Positions 56,313-64,000 of a DNA stretch of 64,000 nucleotides are shown here, one piece after another. A program made the translations under genes and the position numbers. Each line of letters starts with the position of its first letter. The first letter of the stretch is position 1. Source of the DNA: Zea mays. Its lineage: Eukaryota > Streptophyta > Magnoliopsida > Poales > Poaceae. The stretch covers positions 17,064,434 to 17,128,433 of the forward strand of contig NC_050099.1 in assembly GCF_902167145.1 (NCBI RefSeq), written 5' to 3'. Under the pieces are notes generated by a model. That model saw nothing but the letters and a program-made list of their open reading frames with translations, had not been told where the DNA came from and did not search any database.

Positions 56313-56912
56313 ATATGTCATAGACTTTGAATCTAGAAATGCATTAACATCTCAGGACCTGCCTGACTTCATAGTAGATTGTATAGTACCAACAAGCTCT
56401 CCACATCCAACTCTAGAAACAGTGTAGACAGTTCATTGTGCGCTGCCTAGGGCTATTTTGGAGCAAACACCGCAACAAACCTTAATGCGCCTTCAGGCGC
56501 AAAGTACATGTCTCACATCTGAGTTTTATCATAGATTCTAAAAGGTGCACCAATAATGTGGCAGAGATCGTAATCCCCAACCTTCAAAACTTAGAGCCCT
56601 CAGAGTCAAGACAAGTATTGTGAAAACTAACTCTAAAATAGTGTCAGATCAAGTGGAAAAGCGCTCGAGAGCGAAGGCTGTTACAATATCTCTTGGTCGT
56701 ATGAAGTCTAGAAAAATAGTTTCATGGCTTCACAGTCTAATACATACAAAGAGGGGAAATACAAAAGATGACATACTAGCGAAGGCAACAACAAGAGGTG
56801 AGGCTCTGCCATCAGACATCTTCTACCAAGTCATAGGGACCCCCTTCATCAAACATCTTTCGCTCATTTTTTGGCCGTCGCATTTCGGCTCAGGGTCCAC
56901 CATGCTCTAGCC
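56313..56912 (+). pseudogene. pol: Decayed Ty3/gypsy pol, right part
   Basis: Continues the frame broken at 38305 (VIDFESRNALTSQDLPDFIVD). Near 56770-56840 it reads the ILAKATTRGEALPSDIFYQVIG end of an archaeal-type RNase H. Stops between. The sequence changes character near 56900. Confidence 0.7.
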
Positions 56913-58661
56913 ACCGTTCGACCTCTCGGTTAAGGCTCGACCAAGCAAGATCGAGTACGCCTCAAATGTGCCGGTAGTCAGCGACATGTCAAATTTCGGA
57001 GAGCTAGGAGCGTCGGTGGGACCCGTCGTGTGGCACTTAACATGCGGTCACTCATTTTTCGCATTTCCTAGAGAGAAGGAGCAGATGATCATTTTTTCCT
57101 AGAAAGTTGTAAAAGTAGAGATACACTAATAAATGTCATCAGGGTCTTTGCCTTTTGCTTTTCGCTTGTCTTCACTAGCGGTCGTCCCACCGAGATGGGT
57201 TTTCACAAGTGCTAAGGCCCCTAGTTCCATTAGTCACCATTGTTGTAGCCTTCGAGGTGTAGGTGTTCGCAGTCCCGACCACCTTCCTTGATGGGTACTT
57301 TATTTCGCGTCACGTGTCCCATAGGTCCACTTCTAGCAAAGATTTGTGGTAGAATCGCCTCGCTCAACACCCTTCCTGGGGTTAGATCGCGGAGGTTTCT
57401 GGTTACGTTGCCCTAAGCCCCCTTCTCATCAAGGGTGCCCGGGGAGGGAAAGAGTGGTGCAGTGTCGCATTTTGTCTGAGATCCTTCTAACGATAAGGAA
57501 AACTTGATGCACTTAGTTTTAGAAAGAAAAGAAGTAACATAACTAATTTTGCAATGGGGGTTCCCACCTGTTACTCCACCGAGTCTGTCATTGTTGGCCC
57601 TGCCTCGTTTGGCTCCTGGTATGCTTCCTATCCTGAAAGTCACCGAAGGGAAACGAGAACGGGAAATAGAGAGAATAAACAGAGAGAAAGAACCAGGGCT
57701 TAACTGAGGTTCTCCCCTTATTTATCGTGTTTGGCGTCAAGAGCATTTCCAAAAACATGCTTTATTGATAGTCGTTCGAGGGTTTTACAGGAAGGCGCGG
57801 ATCCGCTCTGGCTGGGTGTCTACTACAAGCTCCCATCAGAGGCATTACATAAACGATCCCTCCGACTCCTACCATGTGTGGCGCCCCACTTTGTTGGTAT
57901 CGCCGGCCGGGCGATCTTCGTTCTCCTCGCCGCTGGGGATTCTTCCTCGCTGCTTTCAGGGGCTCCAATCTAGGTCCGAGCCCAAGTCCGTGCAGAGAGC
58001 GTCGAAGATGAGGTCCCCACCGCCGTTGGCCATCCCTACAAACTCCAAGTCATCTAAGGTGGGGAGATGGATGCGGGCCACTAGGGTGGCAATCACCGCC
58101 GGGGCACGGCCAGTCGAGGCAGGAAGGTGCAAGGGTTGCTGCTAGAGCCACCGTAGTAGGACATTGTCTCCATGTCATATAACGTGGAGAGCTCCGTGTA
58201 GGACACGAAGAAAACTGACAGATTATCATATGAGCGGTTAGGCCCCATATGAATTGCTATTCGTCGCCTTATCTCGTCAGCCTCGGAAGGGGGACCAGCC
58301 CATGCCCCTCACGCCGCCCGCGCGGGGCGAGGCTGAGGTTTACGATGTCGCAGTTCTCGGGCAGAAGAGGTCGGGCGGGAGCGCTCTAACCATATCGCCC
58401 TCCCGGTTGATGATGAAATCGAGGCTCCCGAAGTGAAAGGTCGCTCCGGTGGTGAAGTTGATGCTGGGGCCGCCTTTGGCCCCTATGGTCGTGCTAAGAC
58501 TCCTCGATGGAGGGGATTGGGCTTCCGAGGCCCTAACCGCTTCAACTTCACCGTTGAAGGAGAAGTTGAGGCTCTCAAAATGGATCATCGTTTTCAGGGG
58601 GTTGATGGACGTCGTGGCTAGCCATCCGAAGCTTGAAGAACTTCGTCGAGAATGCGCAAGG
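56913..58661 (-). pseudogene. gag: Decayed gypsy gag and leader on minus strand
   Basis: The clearest part is 58640-58340, with FGWLATTSINPLKTMI and repeated phrases INREGDMVRALPP and FHFGSLDF, the N-terminal gag/leader protein common in maize-type gypsy elements. A further gag-like piece lies at 57968-57765. 56913-57760 shows no protein I can name. All frames are broken. Confidence 0.55.
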
Positions 58662-58784
58662 CCCCTACCTAGCGCGCCAACTATCGGTGTTTCCAACCTC
58701 ACTCCGACAAGTAAATTTATCATGCGCATTCCGGGCTCTAGACAGTGTGAGCGATGGCTGCAAGATTTATACTAGTTTGGGTAG
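58662..58784 (-). repeat. PBS and LTR end of the decayed minus-strand gypsy
   Basis: Minus strand TTGGCGCGCTAGGTAGGGG at 58680-58662 is one or two changes from the PBS at 287. 58682-58784 would be the end of its 5' LTR (AACACCGATA), cut by the Huck-like LTR at 58785. Confidence 0.65.
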
Positions 58785-59084
58785 TGTCGGCGTTTCGAGA
58801 CCGGGGGGTCCCTAAGCCGACGAGTGAATGTCGCTGCGTGCCCCAGCCCAGATGGGTCGAGCGCGTGGGCGAGCGCGAAGGGGGGAAGCGAGGTGGTCGG
58901 AGACGGGCGTGAGAGAGGTGGAAATCCCGCGGCCTTCGTGTTCGTCCCGCGCCCAGGTCGGGTGCGCTTGCAGTAGGGGGTTACAAGCGTCCACGCGGGT
59001 GAGGGAAGCGAGCGGCCCCAAGAGAGCGCCTGTCTCGTCCTCGTCCCCGCGCGGCCAACCTTCTCTAAGAGGGCCCTGGTCCTT

Positions 59085-59093
59085 CCTTTTATA
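59085..59093 (-). promoter_or_regulatory. TATA box of the Huck-like LTR
   Basis: TATAAAAGG on the minus strand, about 300 bp before the LTR end. Confidence 0.7.
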
Positions 59094-59592
59094 GGCGTAA
59101 GGAGAGGATCCAGGTGTACAATGGGGGTGTAGCAGAGTGCTACGTGTCTAGCGGGGGAGAGCTAGCGCCCTAAGTACATGCCGATGTGGCAGCCGGAGAG
59201 ATCTTGGCACCCAGCTAGTGTGATGTCGTGGCCGTCGGAGGAGCGACGGAGCCTGGCGGAGGGATAGCTGTCGGAGCGGTTGTGTCCTTGCTGACGTCCT
59301 CCTGCTTCCGTAAGAGAGCTGAGAGCCGCCGTCGTCACAGAGCATGCGGGGCGCCATCATTGCCTATCTGGCGGAGCTAGCCAGATGGGACACCGGTCTT
59401 GTTCTCTGCGGCCCGAGTCGGCTCGGGGTAGGGTGATGATGGCGCTTCCTGTTGACGTGGCTGGCCTGCGCCCTAGGTTGGGCGTCGTGGAGGCTCCTCC
59501 GAAGCCGAGGTCGAGTCTGTCTTCCGTGGCCGAGGCCGAGTCCGAGCCCCTGGGTCGGGCGAGGCGGAGGTCGTTCGGCAGAGGCCAGGGCG

Positions 59593-59910
59593 GAGTCCGA
59601 GCCCTGGGGTCGGGCGAAGCGGAGTTCGTCGTCTTCTGGGGCTGAGCCCGAGTCCGAGCCCTGGGGTCGGGCGGAGCGGAGTTCGCCGTCTTCCGGGACT
59701 TAGCCCGAGTCCGAGCCCTGGGGTCGGGCGGAGCGGAGTTCGCCGTCTTCCGGGACTTAGCCCGAGTCCGAGCCCTGGGGTCAGGCGGAGCGGAGTTCGC
59801 CGTCTTCCGGGACTTAGCCCGAGTCCGAGCCCTGGGGTCGGGCGTAGCGGAGTTCGCCGTCTTCCGGGACTTAGCCCGAGTCCGAGCCCTGGGGTCGGGC
59901 GTAGCGGAGC
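59593..59910. repeat. 57-bp tandem repeat in the LTR, about six copies
   Basis: GAGTCCGAGCCCTGGGG recurs at 59593, 59650, 59707, 59764, 59821 and 59878. As 57 is a multiple of three, a minus-strand frame of 19-residue repeats stays open by default. Confidence 0.95.
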
Positions 59911-60407
59911 TTCCTATGGTGCCTTTGGCAGGACCTGACTGCATGTCAGTCTCACTGTGTCAAGTGGCACTGCAGTAGGAGTGGCGCAGGCGGCGCTGTC
60001 CTTTCGTCAGGCCGGTCAGTGGAGCGGCGAAGTGACGGCGGTCACTTCGGCTCTGCCGGGGGGCGCGTGTCAGGATAAAGGTGTCAGGCCACCTTTGCGT
60101 TAAATGCTCCTGCGATTTGGTCGGTCGGTGCGGCGATTTAGTCAGGGTTGCTTCTTAGCGAAGGCAAGGCCTCGGGCGAGCCGGAGATGTGTCCGCCGTT
60201 GGAGGGGGGGCCTCGGGCGAGACGGAAATCCCTCGGGGTCGGCTGCCCTTGTCCGAGGCTAGGCTCGGGCGAGGCATGATCGAGTCGCTCGTATGGACTG
60301 ATCCCTGACTTAATCGCACCCATCAGGCCTTTGCAGCTTTATGCTGATGGGGGTTACCAGCTGAGAATTAGGAGTCTTGAGGGTACCCCTAATTATGGTC
60401 CCCGCCA

Positions 60408-62210
60408 GTAGCCCCCGAGCCTCGAAGGGAGTGTTAGCACTCGCTTGGAGGCTTTCGTCGCACTTTTTTGCAAGGGGACTAGCCTTTCTCGGTTGCATTT
60501 TGTTCCGGTGGGTGCGCGCGAGCGCACCCGCCGGGTGTAGCCCCCGAGGCCTCGGAGGAGTGGTTTCACTCCTCCGAGGTCTTAATGCCTTGCGTAATGC
60601 TTCGGCTGGTCTGGTTGTTCCCTCATGCGAACTGGCCGTAGCCCGGGTGCACGGTCGGGGCCCAAGTTCTCGGGCTGGTATGTTGACGCTGTCAACGGTT
60701 CGGCCGGAGCCGGGTTTGCGAGAGCAGCCCCCGAGCCTCTGCACAGGGCGAGAGGGCGATCAGGGACAGACTCGGCTTTTTTACATACGCCCCTGCGTCG
60801 CCTTTCCGCAAGGAGGAGGGGGGAAAGCGCCATGTTACCCTCGATGGGCGCCGAACATGGTGTCTCCGGTGAGCTGCAAGCGGGTAATCCGAGTGGACGT
60901 CCGTGCCCCGTTCGTTAGGGGTCGGCTAGGGGCCCAGAGGCACGCCCAAAAGTACCTGCGGGTGATCTACCGGACCCGGTCCCCTGGCGACGGGGTCCGA
61001 GGGCTTGATGCCTCCCTCCGATGGGATTCCGTTACAAGATCGCTCCCGCTGGTCTCGGAAATGTCCTAGGGTACCTCGGGAGCGCAGCCCGAGCCTTGGT
61101 TATGTATCGAACGTACCCCTGGTCATCCCTCGCTCGACGTCTGAGGCGGCTGTGAACCCTTCGGGGGCCAACCTTCGAACCCCTGATCAGTAATGGGCGC
61201 GGAGCCCGAGTAGCCTGAGGCGGCCATGGAACCCTTCGGGGGGCCGGCCTTCGAACCTCTGACCAGTAGTGGGTGTAGGGCCCACGCGATCTGAGGCGGC
61301 TGTTGAAACCCTTCGGGGGGCCAGCCTTCGAACCTCTGATCAGTAAGGAGGCTCGGAGCCTGGTTCCTTCACGGGGAAGGATCCTTTTCGGGGTATCCCC
61401 CTTTCCCGGTCCCTGTTGCAAGAGATAGAGAAAGAGGAGAAAAGGAAAAGGATATGAAATCGAACGACGCGGCGTACCTTTTTTGGCGCGGTTATTACGG
61501 CGAAGGCGAAGCGTCGCCCGCTTCTCCTGCCAGGAGCGCCGCCTGTCCTGCCGCGGAGTTAATGCGATGGGGCGAGTGGTTGGCGGGGCAGCCGTTGCGC
61601 GTGCGCGAGCCGTTCGAGGAACGGATCACGGGCGCGTCATCTTCACGCCGTGAGAGGGGGTTCTCTTGCTGCCCCCGGATGGGGCGTGAGCTTGGCTGAC
61701 AACGTGATCGCTGCTCCCGCCCACCTGCCACCGCCATTACTGTCGGCCCACTTTTGGCCGCATTGACCGCCGCGTCGGGCTGGCGCTGCTGGGTCGTGCG
61801 CTGGGTCGCCTCGAGTCGCGGTGTTGGTTCCGCAATCGAGGAGGCGCGGTGGTGGCGCAAGTGGCGGTGCGGTTGCTTGCATGCAGCATCCGGTGCACCG
61901 GTTGCGTGACGCGTGGTCCTGGGCCTCCATGCTGGCGTGTTGGGAGTCGGAGAGGCGCGTCCACTTGGCGCGGTTGCATGCCGCCTGCATGGCTTCCCGC
62001 CTCTTTCGCCCGTTGGTCTGGGCAAAAGTGGGGGGTCACTTGTAACCGCTGGGCGGTTATGTGCACCACGCGCGGCGGTTTGGCTTCTTCTGCTCTGAGC
62101 CGGTTTGCATGACATGCGCGACCCAGCCCCCGCGCCGCAGGGGAGGGCCTTGGAGCGTGTTGGAGAAGACTCAGCCCGTGACGGTTGGGGGCGCACGTAG
62201 GGAGAGTTGC
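60408..62210 (-). other. 3' untranslated region of the Huck-like element
   Basis: The PPT GGCTCGGGGGCTAC (minus) lies at 60408-60421. Two more CCCCCGAG-type polypurine copies are at about 60540 and 60727. A 75-77-bp repeat in three copies (TGAGGCGGC..TTCGAAC) runs from about 61138 to 61350. No supportable sense gene. Confidence 0.65.
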
Positions 62211-62211
62211 C

Positions 62212-62219
62212 TTTAAAAG
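62212..62219 (+). promoter_or_regulatory. TATA-like box antisense to the Huck-like element
   Basis: TTTAAAAG, 28-35 bp before the ATG at 62247. Close spacing leaves a very short leader. Confidence 0.35.
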
Positions 62220-62246
62220 GAGGGCGACCCCTTTCGGAAGGTGACC

Positions 62247-62912
62247 ATGTCTTCTCGCTCCCTTATGCATCGCGTCTTTCCACCTTCCAAGCCCCCGGAT
62301 GGGGGATACCCGCCGTCTTTTCGCCTCATCGTTGGAGGAACGCAACTCCGTGGGAGTTGGTACCTTTCAGCCATCGTTCGGCTTCAAGGATTTTCATCGC
62401 ACAGCCTGGTTGCTCCCCTCCGCTGGTGGTCACCCAAGACGGTGACCTCCAGCTCCTGGATGGGGAGAGGCAAGCCGGGATGTGATCCCGCCCTCAGCAT
62501 CGGGGGTGTTCGTCATCCTCGCTGGGGCGGGGAGCGAGGCGAGCCGGGGCTCTACCTCCTGCGCGGGTCAGCGGGCCACCTCTTCTTCCAGCTTCTGGTG
62601 GTGGCAATCGCCCTCCCGCCCTGCGGCGGAGACGTCCTCCAGTCATGCCGGGGAAGGCGAACTGTTGCTGCCCAGCTAGGATGCAACATTCCGCCCTCCC
62701 CCTCGCATTCGCGGCGAGGACGGCAGCGAGGATCTGCCGGTGCACTTGGGAGCGGCCCGCTCTTTGGCTTTAATAGCTGGTTCGCGTCCCTTAAGAGGGA
62801 CCGCGAACGAGAGCCTTCTGGTGGCCGCGTCCACCCGGGACCATGGCTGCTGCTGCAGAGGTCGCTGGCAGGTCCTCCGACGCTCGTCGCCCCGCAGGCT
62901 CGAGGTTGCTGA
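62247..62912 (+). CDS. Antisense ORF of the Huck-like element, 221 aa
   Basis: ATG 62247 gives MSSRSLMHRVFPPSKPPDGG; stop at 62912. It runs against the element in its 3' region, the same arrangement as the antisense genes of the Grande-like element. I recognise no domain. Composition is Ser/Arg/Gly/Pro-rich and the region is very GC-rich, which favours chance ORFs. Kept as a candidate because of the nearby TATA-like box and the parallel position. Confidence 0.35.
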   Translation: MSSRSLMHRVFPPSKPPDGGYPPSFRLIVGGTQLRGSWYLSAIVRLQGFSSHSLVAPLRWWSPKTVTSSSWMGRGKPGCDPALSIGGVRHPRWGGERGEPGLYLLRGSAGHLFFQLLVVAIALPPCGGDVLQSCRGRRTVAAQLGCNIPPSPSHSRRGRQRGSAGALGSGPLFGFNSWFASLKRDREREPSGGRVHPGPWLLLQRSLAGPPTLVAPQARGC

Positions 62913-64000
62913 TGCCCGCGGGGGACGGAACCAGAGTTCCGTTTGTGATGGCACTTTGAATGCCAGTGTTTTTGTTCATTATGGCTGTCGAGGCCTGAAC
63001 ATGTATGTAATTTTGGCACGGAGCCGCGTTTTTTCCTCATTTTCGAGCACTAAGACTCGCCTGTTGATTATCTGAACCGCTTCACCAAGCATGAGTCGCC
63101 CCGTGTCAAGGTGACGAGTGAGGTATCTGTATCCCGGAGGCGTAGGAGTCCCTCGGCTCGGTCGGCCTTGTTATCTGAGGCTCCTCTAGCTTAGTTAAAG
63201 GGACCCCTTGGCCGCTCTTCGACGAGCCGAGGCCAAGGGTAGCGATATCAGTATGAACAGAGGCGGAGTTGGCTCGAAAATGAAACCTGGTTGGCCGGAG
63301 CCTGGCCGGGTTGTCCGTCAGCGGGACCGACGCCGGAGTTGATCAGCCGAGGCCTCGGGTCGGGCTGGCGCCCTTGGAAGATGGTTGGCCGAGGCCCCAG
63401 GGGTAACCAGCCGAGCCGCCTGCTCGGGCCGGATTCCCGGAGAAGTCCCTGGACCGCGTCGCCGTCCGAGGCTGGGTCGGACCTCGCTGAAGGTGTCGTC
63501 GATGCCGAGGGTGCCGCTGCCCCCTTCCAGCGTCAAGACCCGAGCCTGCAGGATCAGAGTGTCTTGTAGCGTGTGCCTTCCGCGGCCGCCGAGGCCAGAA
63601 TTTACACCCTCGCTGTGTTGTAAAGTTGCGTCTCCTTTCCTCTTGTTTCGAGTATCTGGACTTTTTTGTCGGTAACAGGGATGTTTGTGCGAGCGAGAGT
63701 TGCTTCTCGCGGAAGGTGATGAGTGAGGTATCCGTATCCCGGAGGCATGGGAGTCCCTCGGCTCGGTCGGCCTTGCCGCTTACGCGCACTTTCACCCGTC
63801 CATGAGGCCCTGTCACCGACTCAGTCGAGAAGGCTCGAAGGATCGCTTCGGCAGAAGAGCTTCCGAACGTGAAGACTTGTTCGGTCCGCGGAATCACTTT
63901 ATCCGAACGCGAGTTACTTATCGCAGAAGGTGATGAGTGAGGTATCCGTATCCCGGAGGCGTAGGAGTCCCTCGGCTCGGTCAGCCTTGGCTGCTTACGT
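62913..64000 (-). other. Huck-like 3' region with a dispersed 60-bp repeat
   Basis: GAGTGAGGTATC(T/C)GTATCC followed by CGGAGGC, GGAGTCCCTCGGCTCGG occurs at about 63118, 63724 and 63936. Rest GC-rich with AGGCCGAGG-type motifs. No gene seen. Confidence 0.6.

Larger units (their letters stand above)
58785..60407 (-). repeat. 3' LTR of the Huck-like element, 1623 bp
   Basis: Minus strand begins TGGCGGGGACCATAAT at 60407 and ends AAACGCCGACA at 58785. TATA box TATAAAAGG at 59085-59093. Internal 57-bp tandem repeats. A polypurine GGCTCGGGGGCTAC directly precedes it. Confidence 0.85.
58785..64000 (-). mobile_element. Huck-like Ty3/gypsy element, 3' LTR and 3' region only
   Basis: The 3' LTR 58785-60407 (1623 bp) is followed on its PPT side by a long GC-rich non-coding region to the window end. 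Family call is by recognition of the TCGGCCGAGGCC-rich style and LTR ends (minus TGGCGGGGACC.., end CGCCGACA). The coding region and the 5' LTR lie to the right of the window. Confidence 0.75.

Noticed and set aside
59357..59944. Minus-strand ORF of 195 codons with 19-residue repeats
   Set aside because: The frame is kept open by a 57-bp LTR tandem repeat; no start context or domain.
61495..62345. Overlapping minus-strand ORFs of 200-230 codons
   Set aside because: Very GC-rich sequence gives long chance frames; no domain or conserved motif.

Overview
This window looks like intergenic heterochromatin from a large grass genome. The mix of element families (Grande-like and Huck-like Ty3/gypsy elements of the Tat type, an Opie/Ji-like Sirevirus, a Del/Tekay-type chromovirus) points to Andropogoneae, most probably Zea. 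That assignment rests on recognition of families, not on a search. I found no cellular gene, tRNA or rRNA. Nearly every base belongs to an LTR retrotransposon, a relic of one, or a MITE, and most elements are nested.

Layout. (1) 1-12922: a Grande-like element on +. Only the last 285 bp of its 5' LTR lie in the window. It has gag-pol with one in-frame TAG and an in-frame deletion through RNase H/integrase, followed by a long 3' region. That 3' region holds two tandem-repeat arrays, a four-exon antisense gene, a second antisense ORF with its own TATA box, and a three-fold hairpin plus polypurine module next to a complete 623-bp 3' LTR. (2) 12923-36393: a Sirevirus on -. The Grande-like element cuts its pol, a complete copia element (15864-23634, TSD CCTTG) cuts its gag, and a 10.3-kb gag-pol-less element (25728-36012, TSD ATAGT) cuts its 5' LTR. 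That last element carries a 236-bp CACTA-type foldback MITE inside its only ORF. (3) 36394-38305: two Sirevirus LTR ends and a decayed gypsy pol. (4) 38306-56312: a non-coding LTR element inserted in that gypsy pol. Its left LTR is split by a nearly intact Tekay-like chromovirus (38845-50451, TSD GTTTC). (5) 56313-58784: the rest of the gypsy pol, then a decayed minus-strand gypsy gag/leader. (6) 58785-64000: the 3' LTR and 3' region of a Huck-like element on -, running off the window.

Two themes stand out. First, the chromovirus, the 10.3-kb gag-pol-less element and the 18-kb non-coding composite share a PPT block. The first two also share an LTR core and a similar accessory ORF placed just after the PBS. 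They look like one autonomous-type family with two satellite derivatives. Second, the long 3' regions of the Tat-type elements are not inert. They hold antisense genes and repeated hairpins whose stems vary in a compensatory way. Several otherwise open retroelement ORFs are closed by single TAG/TGA codons of the kind produced by C-to-T change.
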